Shown in pieces: positions 38,454-46,636 of a DNA stretch of 64,000 nucleotides; positions within the stretch are counted from its first letter, which is position 1, and each line of letters opens with the position of its first letter. The translations under genes were made by a program, and so were the position numbers. The notes beneath the pieces were generated by a model. That model was not told the DNA's origin. It saw nothing but the letters and a program-made list of their open reading frames with translations, and made no database searches. The DNA comes from Rhynchopus euleeides (Eukaryota; Euglenozoa; Diplonemea; Diplonemida; Diplonemidae): positions 2,604,001 to 2,668,000 of the forward strand of contig OY723238.1 of assembly GCA_963210315.1 (NCBI GenBank), read 5' to 3'.

Positions 38454-40139
38454 TTACGCGCCGGGTATCGGGCGTGTCTCCAGGAAAGCCGGGTCTGCCG
38501 CTTGCTTACCCCGGGTGTATTCGTCAGCTCTCTGGTCCTGGGAAGCCACCCACTGCGGTCGGAGCCGCATCCTATTCTTCCGGGCGATGGTGAAGATCTC
38601 CTGCAACACCAGGTTGCCGCGGAAGTTGGAGCAGTGGCCCCTGCGCATCGAGAACACAAGGGGGAGGTTGTCGATGTAGCATGTCACGGTCATGTCTGTA
38701 TACCTCTGAGCCAGTCGCAGGCCTTGCCAGACGGCGTGTGCCTCCTTTAGGAAAATGTGCGCCCCCTCGTCCGCTCCGCGGAACGTTCCCTGTGCGACTG
38801 TCTCCCCCTCTGGCCTGACTAGAATGGCGGCCCACTCGCGCGATGATGCATCTGTCCATAGCGATACCACGGAGGGGGGGTCAGTCGCGGCCCGCCAGTC
38901 GTTCACTGCGATGAAGCGCATACGGTCCACAGTCTCACGCTGCACCGAGGTGGGTACTGTGCATACTGCATCCCACGTACCCCCTTCCGCGTGTGCCCGC
39001 TTCGCCACTCGTCGGATGAATGAAAGGGCTGCCGGCATGTAGCACATTGGGGCGCGCATGACGTAGGACTGCCACACGAGCGCACCGAACACCCGAAACA
39101 CCCCGCGCGGCGTCGAGCTCCCCTCGAGCAGTGCCCCCAGCTCGCTGCGCTCGGTGATCTTTCGGATCCAGGCCGGGTCCATCCTGAAAGTGTGCCGTTG
39201 TAAGTCGAACTCGATGCCGAACACGGAGAAGTGCTGTGTCGGTCTTCCGTGCTGTGGGTCGTCGAAGTTCAGCGCCGCTCGGACTTCCCTGCACCGCCCG
39301 AGGAAAGCAGCGTATTGGTTCGCCACCTCCTCTCGGGTTCGCCCCAGCACCACGAAGTTGTCGATCCAGCAGATCCCCTGGCTGGGCGGGAGCAGCACCC
39401 TTGCGCTCCTGTTCGCGATGGATGGAGAGTGCGACCAGCCCATGCACATGACGGTGAGGAATGTCTTGATGAACTCGTCGCGTTCTCCCCCGACCCAGAC
39501 TCCAAAAAAGCGCTGGATTTCCTTCTGCACTGGGAACTGGTAGAACCAGCTCCGCGCGTCCGCCATCACGACCCACTCTGCGAGAGCAATGCGTCGCGTC
39601 ACCTCGATGATGTCGTCCAGGCGCATGTCCGGGGGTCGAACCATGTGCTTGTTGAGCGGCCTGGCGTCGACGATGAAACGTAATCCTCCCGACTTTTTGG
39701 ACACGGTGAAAGCCGGGAGGGTGAGGTAGGCGGCAGCATCCGCCTCCTTCAGCACTCCGAAGCCCTCCAGGTCGTCGAGGTGTTGCAGCATGTGTCGGGA
39801 TACCTTGCGGTGGCGTCTGAACGCCTCCCTTGCGCCTGGCAGCAGCGCGTTCTCAAATACCCTCGGCTCCCGGATCAGATCTATCACGCCGTCCAACTCC
39901 CCTGCCGTGTCCATCTCCACCAGCCTGTCGAGGTCGAGCCGTGTCTTGCAGATCGGTGCGATGGCTTCACCGTGTGTCCCCGCATCACGCCCCTCCTTTG
40001 CCGGCCGCAGCAGCTTGTCTCCCGCGCACACCGCGAGGTCGCTCTCATACCCGTTTTCAATGCCTGGCCCGTACGACTCGTCGGTGTCCGGGTCGTCTTC
40101 GGTCTGACCCACTTCCTGATAAGCCTCCTGTGGCGCCAT
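38454..40139 (-). CDS. reverse transcriptase-RNase H of the YR retrotransposon
   Basis: Open frame of 561 residues from ATG 40139 to the stop at 38454. RT motifs: AFTVSKKSGGLRFIVDARPL, VVMADARSWFYQFPV (first catalytic Asp), FLTVMCMGWSHSPSIANRSA, and CWIDNFVVLG at the site of the usual YxDD, where the second Asp reads Asn. RNase H follows: LWTDASSREWAAI, LKEAHAVWQGL, YIDNLPLVF and DQRADEYTRG supply the expected acidic residues. The frame is -1 relative to YR and stays open far upstream, so it could be reached either by -1 frameshifting or by reinitiation at ATG 40139, which lies 83 nt past the YR stop. The upstream open part (to 41693) is only a shadow of Gag and YR. Confidence 0.88.
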   Translation of the reverse strand: MAPQEAYQEVGQTEDDPDTDESYGPGIENGYESDLAVCAGDKLLRPAKEGRDAGTHGEAIAPICKTRLDLDRLVEMDTAGELDGVIDLIREPRVFENALLPGAREAFRRHRKVSRHMLQHLDDLEGFGVLKEADAAAYLTLPAFTVSKKSGGLRFIVDARPLNKHMVRPPDMRLDDIIEVTRRIALAEWVVMADARSWFYQFPVQKEIQRFFGVWVGGERDEFIKTFLTVMCMGWSHSPSIANRSARVLLPPSQGICWIDNFVVLGRTREEVANQYAAFLGRCREVRAALNFDDPQHGRPTQHFSVFGIEFDLQRHTFRMDPAWIRKITERSELGALLEGSSTPRGVFRVFGALVWQSYVMRAPMCYMPAALSFIRRVAKRAHAEGGTWDAVCTVPTSVQRETVDRMRFIAVNDWRAATDPPSVVSLWTDASSREWAAILVRPEGETVAQGTFRGADEGAHIFLKEAHAVWQGLRLAQRYTDMTVTCYIDNLPLVFSMRRGHCSNFRGNLVLQEIFTIARKNRMRLRPQWVASQDQRADEYTRGKQAADPAFLETRPIPGA

Positions 40140-40222
40140 CAGGCGTCGGAGCTTTGCCGGGAAGTGTGATGATGATGTCTGCGGGTCCCCTCCCCGCTTC
40201 GTTCGTCTCCGCCGACGCCCCC

Positions 40223-41212
40223 TCACTGGTCGATCTTCGCTGATATCCTCGCCGTGTCTCTCGCGCGCGCATTCTCCGCCGCCGACACGTAGCGAATCAC
40301 CCCGTCCACTGTGGCATGTCGTGACAGCAGCCTGACTTCCTCCAGGGGCACTCCCTTCCTCGCCAGATGTGTCAGCGCGCCGCGGCGGAGGGAGTGTGTA
40401 GTCAGAGTCGCCCTGGCTCTCTTGATTGCCTTTGTCGCACAGCGGTACCCTACACTTGGGGGGAACAGGGTTGTCTGCTTGCGTTTTTCTGCCTGCCTGA
40501 GACGCCGCTCCAGGATCTTCCGGAGGCCTGCCTGCAGGGTGATGCCTGTGATGTGCCCGACACGGAACGGGTCCGACTTTGACTGCGTCCAGCGGATGTT
40601 GACTACGTCGTTGTCCGGGTCCGGCTGAACATCCTTCACGTCGAGGCGGAGTGCATCTGACACGCGCGCAGCCCCCCTCCACATGATGCCCAGCAGCAGC
40701 TGTACCAGTCGGCGCGGTTCGCGTTCGATTGCCCTTCGAATGTCCTGTGGGGTCGCGGGTTGTGCCTGGCGCTTCGGCTTCAGCGCTCCCTGCCGCTTGA
40801 GCGCGCGGCGGTAATCGCTGAGGACCTGGACACTGTCGAGCGGGTAGCCCTCGAATCTCCTGAGGGCCCCTGCGATGTTGTTCAGGTACTGCAGGGTCGA
40901 GGACGTCGACAGGCCCCCCAAACGTTGGCTGGTCGCCCATAGCATCGCGCACTCGTCGTGTGGCGGCATTCTCCCCGCTGTGTCTGCCCACTGCCTGCGG
41001 AACTGTGTGTACTGGTCGTATGCTCTGCGTAGTGTCTTCCAGTAGGTCGGGGCGAGGGCGTGTGTCAGGGTCTTTTGGAAAGAGTCGCGGATCTCCTTGC
41101 ACTTCTGGGGTGTCAGCCGGGTGCCCTTCTTCAACGGCCGCCCCCGACCGGTCGGGGGGAGGGTCGGCACGGCCTCCTGGTACAGCAGGCCGTAGTGTCC
41201 CCCCTTGTCCGG
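40223..41212 (-). CDS. tyrosine recombinase of the YR retrotransposon
   Basis: The 329-codon open stretch follows the Gag stop directly, in the same frame, with no ATG near its beginning. N-terminal part (LKKGTRLTPQKCKEIRDSF onward) is the core-binding helical domain. The catalytic domain shows the expected signatures: first Arg in RGAARVSDALRL, the HxxRR box in HSLRRGALTHLARKG, and His plus nucleophile Tyr in LSRHATVDGVIRYVS. It should cut and rejoin the element's circular DNA at the target through a 3'-phosphotyrosine. Since no start codon is evident, it is probably made as a Gag-YR fusion by reading through the UGA at 41213-41215, or starts at a non-ATG codon. Confidence 0.85.
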   Translation of the reverse strand, partial: PDKGGHYGLLYQEAVPTLPPTGRGRPLKKGTRLTPQKCKEIRDSFQKTLTHALAPTYWKTLRRAYDQYTQFRRQWADTAGRMPPHDECAMLWATSQRLGGLSTSSTLQYLNNIAGALRRFEGYPLDSVQVLSDYRRALKRQGALKPKRQAQPATPQDIRRAIEREPRRLVQLLLGIMWRGAARVSDALRLDVKDVQPDPDNDVVNIRWTQSKSDPFRVGHITGITLQAGLRKILERRLRQAEKRKQTTLFPPSVGYRCATKAIKRARATLTTHSLRRGALTHLARKGVPLEEVRLLSRHATVDGVIRYVSAAENARARDTARISAKIDQ

Positions 41213-42247
41213 TCAGTTCCGCTTCCCGAGTCCCTTCGACGCGCGTCCCTTTCCCGCGCTCCGGCCCCTGCCCTTGCTTGGGAGCCGGTATGGCTCCGAT
41301 CTGTCTTCGGCCTTCGCCTCCGCTTTTGCCCACACTGCCTCTTGCTTGGCTCTGCCCTCTTCGATGAACCTCCTGTGGAGGGCAACCGTGTAGTCGGAGG
41401 GTGATAGGGCCTTCGCCTTCCCCTGGTAGTGGCGCGCCCCCGCGCGGCCTCGCAGCAGTGCGTAGCTGTTCATCTCGACGATGACTTTGTGGAGTGGTGT
41501 CACGAAGGGGGCAACATCGTTTGTCTGCTTGATTAGGTCGAACATTTCGTACACCCGCTCGAAACGCGACGCCATCTCGTGGTGCCAATCGGGGGCGTCT
41601 GGCCCGCTCTCCAGCTCCGCCTTGCGGAACACCCGCGTCACCTCCGCCTTCACAAGGCGCTGCCCGCTCGCCGTTGTCAGCGCGTCTCCCCAAGTCGAGA
41701 CGACGTGCGCCGTGAAACCCGCGGGGAGGTCCTGGTCGGCCTTCTTCTGGCTGAGTTTCAGCTCAGCTATCTCCTTCTTCTGCTCCTCCACCGTCCCCCT
41801 CAGGCCTGTCACTTCGCTCCTGAGCTCCCGGATCTCCTGCAGGATGGTGGCTAGAGCCGCGGCGTTCGTGTCCTCCTTGGGTGGTGGCGCCGGTACCCTC
41901 TCGCTGGAGGACTCCTCGTCGTACTCCTCTCCGTCCCACATCTCGGCGTCTGCTTCGTCCCTCTCCCTCTCGAGGGCCTCCCACGTGCACACGGGGCAAG
42001 TCCACCCGACTTCCCCCCACATCTCCAGCCACTCGTTCGCCGCCGCCGTCGGGATGCGCTTCCTCAGGCATGACGGCACCGTCGTACGCCCGCACGTGTG
42101 GCACGAATGGGCTGTGGCGCCGCCGCCGTGGATGGTGTCGCAGGTGGGGAAGACGCAGCCCGCCCGGGGTGCGACGGCTGCGGTCTTGGCCAACGGGGGA
42201 ATCGGGATACGGTCCCAGTCAGCCGTGGCGGCGTCGAAGCTTGCCAT
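41213..42247 (-). CDS. Gag-like protein of the YR retrotransposon
   Basis: 344 residues from ATG 42247. The N-terminal 90 residues hold a Cys/His-rich zinc-binding module (CVFPTC, HSCHTCGRTTVPSC, WTCPVCTWEAL) with PHD- or RING-like spacing rather than a CCHC knuckle. An acidic stretch (EMWDGEEYDEESSSE) and a coiled coil (about 135-180, EIRELRSEVTGLRGTVEEQK) follow. The C-terminal half, including RGRAGARHYQGKAKALSP, and a basic tail probably serve capsid and nucleic-acid binding. The role is inferred from position as first ORF. The terminal codons are GGG AAG CGG AAC TGA C. Confidence 0.75.
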   Translation of the reverse strand: MASFDAATADWDRIPIPPLAKTAAVAPRAGCVFPTCDTIHGGGATAHSCHTCGRTTVPSCLRKRIPTAAANEWLEMWGEVGWTCPVCTWEALERERDEADAEMWDGEEYDEESSSERVPAPPPKEDTNAAALATILQEIRELRSEVTGLRGTVEEQKKEIAELKLSQKKADQDLPAGFTAHVVSTWGDALTTASGQRLVKAEVTRVFRKAELESGPDAPDWHHEMASRFERVYEMFDLIKQTNDVAPFVTPLHKVIVEMNSYALLRGRAGARHYQGKAKALSPSDYTVALHRRFIEEGRAKQEAVWAKAEAKAEDRSEPYRLPSKGRGRSAGKGRASKGLGKRN

Positions 42248-42261
42248 CTCCTGATGCCTGC

Positions 42262-42895
42262 CCCCTCTGTCTGTGTTGTGCGGTTCTAGCCGCTGAAGTA
42301 TCTCCCCTCTGCCTGCGTTGTGCGGTGCGAGCCGCTGAAGTATCTCCCCTCTGCCTGTGTTGTGCGGTGCTAGCCGCTGAAGTATCTCTCCTCTGCCGTG
42401 TTGTGCGGTGCGAGCCGCTGAAGTATCCCCCCTCTGCCTGCGTTGCGCGGTGCTAGCCGCTGAAGTGTCTCCCCTCTGCCGTGTTGTGCGGTGCGAGCCG
42501 CTAAAGTATCTCCCCTCTGCCTGTGTTGTGCGGTGCTAGCCGCTGAAGTATCTCCCCTCTGCCGTGTTGTGCGGTGCGAGCCGCTGAAGTATCTCCCCTC
42601 TGCCTGTGTTGCGCGGTGCTAGCCGCTGAAGTGTCTCCCCTCTGCCGTGTTGTGCGGTGCGAGCCGCTGAAGTATCTCCCCTCTGCCCGTGTTGCGCGGT
42701 GCGAGCCGCTGAAGTGTCTCCCCTCTGCCGTGTAGTGCGGTGCGAGCCGCTGAAGTATCTCCCCTCTGCCTGTGTTGCGCGGTGCTAGCCGCTGAAGTGT
42801 CTCCCCTCTGCCGTGTTGTGCGGTGCTAGCCGCTGAAGTATCTCCCCTCTGCCGTGTTGTGCGGTGCGAGCCGCTGAAGTATCTCCCCTCTGCCC
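42262..42895 (-). repeat. 42-bp minisatellite in the 5' leader of the YR element
   Basis: About fifteen units of roughly 42 bp (CCGCTGAAGTATCTCCCCTC TGCC[TG]... GTTGTGCGGTGC[GT]AG) with period variants lie between A1 and the Gag start. The open frames through it are repeat artefacts. Confidence 0.9.
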
Positions 42896-42961
42896 CCTTG
42901 GCGCCCGTCTTCTGACTGATATACCTCCTCTGTGTCCTAAACGCTTCCCTGATAAAAAGTT

Positions 42962-43076
42962 TGCGTTGACGCTTCCACACACAAAACCTCAACTCCTGTG
43001 ATGGGGGAGGCTAGTGGTGTGCGGAGCACGTTTGGCTGTGGTAGAGTGACATTTTCTGCTCACAAGTGTGCGTAAG
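42962..43076 (-). repeat. A1 terminal repeat of the YR element
   Basis: 5' terminal segment on the coding strand, matching A2 at 38233-38328 and running through CAAACGTGCTCC and GTGTGTGGAAGCGTCAACGC. Confidence 0.9.
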
Positions 43077-44692
43077 AAGATATCTTCCTGGGATTTTCCA
43101 GATTTTTTATTTTTTTTTGAAGATTTTTCACCCCAAATCTTTTTCAAGCGAAAACACTGGGCGGTTCGCTTTTTCTGTACTTTCTGATCTGGAGAGAAGG
43201 CCACCCCACCTTGTGTTGCATGCAGGAGTGCCGCTGCTCTCTCGCAGCCTCAAATCAACAGGGTGCACCCGGTGGGGGCTGGGGGTGGGGGGTGGGGTGT
43301 TCGGTTTAACTTAGAGTCTTTGTGTGCCAGTGCGGCGCTTGCTTTATTGAGGCGCTCGTGTTATTTTTTCTGCCCGTTCTGAGGGGCAAGGCGCACCCAA
43401 GCCCATCGGCCCCCAACTCAAAATCTCCAGATATCCGGCGAGGCAGTCGCAGAATGCTCATCAGTGTGTGTGCCCTCTCCTCAGCACGAAACAGAGGGCG
43501 GGGTGGGGTCTTGACTCTTTGTCTGCTCGGAAAATTTCCGGCAAAAAAAATGTTCGGCAATTCTCACCTAAACGTTGAAGGTTCTTAGAAGATGCACCAA
43601 AATGCACATCGGAGTGTAGCGAAGTCCACCATAGTCACATTTCAATTGAATCATGATTGTGTCGGTGCCGGACCTCCCTGGCACTGGGCACCATGCCCAC
43701 CAGTTGATGCATGCCTGAACATTCGGCAGGGCCACAACACACTGCTTGAAAACCAAGCAAAGAGGTCCATCCTGCGTGTGGGCCACCACAACTAGGTAGC
43801 TTTTCTCTCCCGCACATAGGCCTCTGCGATGGCAGAAGGTAGTTTTGTCAGCACCCAACCCGCCTGAGCCTCATCCCGCGCCATCAGGACGGAGTATCCT
43901 GGGGTGGGTTGTGTGTGCCCCTGCCAGCCCAAGAATCGAACATGAATAGCAAATTACATCACGCCGCGTGTATCTGACAATGCATTCAGACAAACAACGG
44001 CAAAGCTGGGGGTGGGGGGGGGCATTTGTTCCAGGTTGGTGGAGAAGCGACTCCGGGCTGGGTGCATCATATTTAGTGCCGCTTAGGCCCTGTGCCTCAC
44101 CAGGTCTAAGGTTTAGAGGATGTGATTTCCATGCAGACGAGACCAGCCCGCTGTATCGTGTGGGGGGGATAACCGCCAGCCTCAGAGCTGATCAGGTTTG
44201 TTTGACGTGATCTTGCCACTCAGGCCAGGGTTGTGGTCGTCTCTCCGCAACACCACGTGATGTTCTGCGAAATCCCGCCCTTGTTCTCCAGGTGGTCCGT
44301 GTCGAGAATGTGCCGAATGTTGGCCCTCACCACCCTTCCCCTTTGGTTATTTTTTTGCATTTGCAGTAACGCGCAAGATGCATGGTACGTTCTCCTCTTC
44401 CTTCACCAATGAGAGCTTCCCAGGCGCATGAGGAAAATGAATCATGCGGGAGACGGTGCAACATACAGTAGTATACAGTGATCCCCCCTCCTCCCCTGAA
44501 CAAAACAGGTGTCACAAGAAGTGACATGAGCGGCATTCACACCCAGCCTTCATCAGACAAAGCACGTTTGGGTGCACAAACAACACCTGACCTTATTTAA
44601 GGTGTTTGGCGTTCGCAGAACACCACTAACGGTCGTTGTTCTCCGTTCTCTGTCTTGACTCACCCGGTATCGGCGGTTGCAATAGTTTTCAG

Positions 44693-44917
44693 TGGGGGGT
44701 GGGCGCTCGTCACAGCTGTGACTGTAGCCAGTCAGTGAGGGGAAGTGGGGCTTGCTCACTTGTCTCACTCAGTCACACCTGGTAGCGGGCCCCCAGTGGG
44801 TGCCTCGTTCTGTGTCGAACTGTTTCACTTTCCTGCTATTGTTGTTGTGGGGCGGGCTTGATGATGCCCACTTTTCTGCATTTGCAGCCACTTCTGAGCG
44901 AAGATGGACCCCCACCC
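44693..44917. mobile_element. two adjacent decayed MITE-like copies
   Basis: 44693-44795 keeps the internal GCCAGTCAGTGAGGGGAAGT and TCTCACTCAGTCACACCTGG and the right end TGGTAGCGGGCCCCC of the 13528 type. 44796-44917 starts GTGGGTGCCTCGTTCTGTG and ends TTCTGAGCGAAGATGGACCC, like the 26526 type. Termini have lost several bases of inverted repeat. Confidence 0.55.
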
Positions 44918-46239
44918 CCCCACACTGCACATCATATGGGGGAACAGACGCCATACATTTCTGGCCCCACATTTCTGCACCGAAGACCACCAGAAAGAGG
45001 GGCGGGGGGGGGGGGGGGGACTAGGTGACTCGCTTCCCCTGGATCATGAAATATCACGCTTTTTGGGCTTGCCGCCCCCTCCACCCCCACCCCCACCCCA
45101 CTCCCGGTTTCGGTTCTTTGTTTTCCGTTCTCTCTTCTGGCTTATCTTTGTTCCGGGACCCGCTGACTTGGCTCTGCAGTCCTGTGCCATCCCGGCCCAG
45201 TGTGCCGGGGACCCGGTTCGTTGGTTGAAATGAAGTTGAAACAGTCTTGCCAAGTTGGGCCCGTGCTTTTGCACACCCGTCAAGGCACACACGTCAGGGA
45301 AATACGACGGAATTCGCATGCAGATGAATGCCTCTGCTGTTTTGCATATTTTCTTCTTCTTCTTCTTCTTCTTGTTCCGCCACTCCACCCCCACGGTTCT
45401 TTGGTGGTAGGTGGGCACAACTATTGAGACCATACTGAGGGCAGCAAGGTAGGGGAAGTTTTTGTGCCGTTTTTGTGGGGGGGGGAGGGCCCAGAGAGAC
45501 ACCTCGGAGCGGAGCATCAGAGTCCTCCTCCTAGAGTGTGTGGAATCACCCCCGCCTTCTGGTCAAGTTGTGTGTCAATCAATAAGGAGGAAAATCAGGT
45601 CGAACTATTTTCAAGGAGGCGCTTAGGGAAGGGGGCCGCAGTTGCAGAACCACATCTCACCTCATCCCAGGTCGAGGTGTGTGCATCCTAACCACCAACC
45701 ACGTTGTGTTCTGTTTTACGTCTGTACCTCTTATCCCGCCAGACGGTGGATACCAAGGGAGGCTTTCGCTGAGATGTTCAGAAAGGCAGAACAGGTGCTG
45801 TCCTTGGCAGGACTTTAAAAGTGCCGCCGTGATATCCTGTTGGATTGAGCCCTCATCACACCCTCAAGCAACTGACAAGAAATGCAGAAAATGGGTGAAA
45901 GTAAAGACGTGTGTCACAGTACTGTCTGGAAAGTGACAGTTTCGCAAGACCCCCGAGAAAGAAAAGCAAGGTGGCCATGTGGGAGGGCCGTTCCGTCGTC
46001 GTCGCGAGCATGGGGGTGTGGGTGTCACACATATGAACCGAACCCAAGTGAGAGACACAGACAGCGGAGAGACTTTGCAGATCAGCTACGAGCACTCGTA
46101 GCAGTGTTCAGCGTCCCTACATACATAACACAGCAGCAGGCATTCTGAGTGCCTGCCACCACACCTCCTCGGAGTGTAGAGAATGTGAGACATTCACGAT
46201 GGCACAGTAAACGCGCTCCGCACACCGCCAGCGAGGTTT

Positions 46240-46303
46240 GGGTGTGGAAGCGTCAAAAATCATCACAAACAAAATACGCGCAAAAGAGCTGTGCTGGAGT
46301 GGA
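46240..46303 (+). mobile_element. YR-retroelement B-segment relic
   Basis: GTGTGGAAGCGTCAAAAATC then ATCACAAACAAAATACGCGC and AGAGCTGTGCTGGAGTGG follow the B segment of the coding element (38168-38232, inverse) with a few changes. No A segment or interior is attached. Confidence 0.7.
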
Positions 46304-46636
46304 ATTGTCCCCTGACGATCTCTGGAGGGTTTCGCCCCTTCAGGGGCGGACGTCCTGTGGCCGTCTCCAGGGGGCTCTGCGTTAAACCACAGCGTTTTGG
46401 GACGGGGGTGGGGGGGGGGGGGGCGCACAGTCGTCCCGCGGTGAGCTACCCCGTACCGCGTGTACTGGGTGGGTGAACCGTGTCCTGATCTGAGGATGAA
46501 GTCGGCCTGAATTGCCCCCCCTGTTCCGAGCCACTCACCCGGAAGCAAGTACTCCCGACGTGTTTGCCTTCACTTTCATGTCACAGCAACCCGAGAAAAC
46601 AACCATCACAGCACCACCAGCCACACTCAGGATCGG

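Larger units (their letters stand above)
38168..43076 (-). mobile_element. apparently intact YR retrotransposon with split direct repeats
   Basis: Read on the minus strand: A1 43076-42962, 5' minisatellite, Gag, YR, RT-RNase H, B1 38394-38329, A2 38328-38233, B2 38232-38168. By eye the A copies are identical to each other, as are the B copies. The A/B junction carries GTGGAAGCGTCAACGC, the likely recombination site. The gene order Gag-YR-RT/RH matches that described for VIPER-like elements rather than Ngaro. No long terminal repeats and no clear target duplication, as expected for YR elements. All ORFs are open, so the copy is young and potentially active. Confidence 0.88.
43077..46563. other. 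gene-poor stretch with decayed repeats
   Basis: No ORF here has recognisable motifs. It contains: a TTTCTGTACTTT string (43167); a decayed YR terminal segment in reverse near 44520-44600 (inverse reads CCAAACGTGCTTTGTCTGATGAAG, core AAACGTGCTTTGTCTGATGA); two degenerate MITE-like copies at 44693-44917; a (CTT)n run near 45352-45373; a lone MITE half (GGAGGCTTTCGCTG, 45760); a YR B-segment relic at 46240-46303; and G-rich runs near 45001-45020 and 46410-46422. Confidence 0.5.

Noticed and set aside
40140-41693. N-terminal half of a 1079-codon minus-strand ORF as part of the RT protein
   Set aside because: This part overlaps Gag and YR in another frame, is of shadow composition (Arg/Gly/Pro-rich) and has no RT similarity. 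The RT protein plausibly begins at ATG 40139.
43592-46548. Various 60-150 codon ORFs between 43.5 and 46.5 kb
   Set aside because: No motifs, biased composition, and overlap with decayed repeats on both strands.
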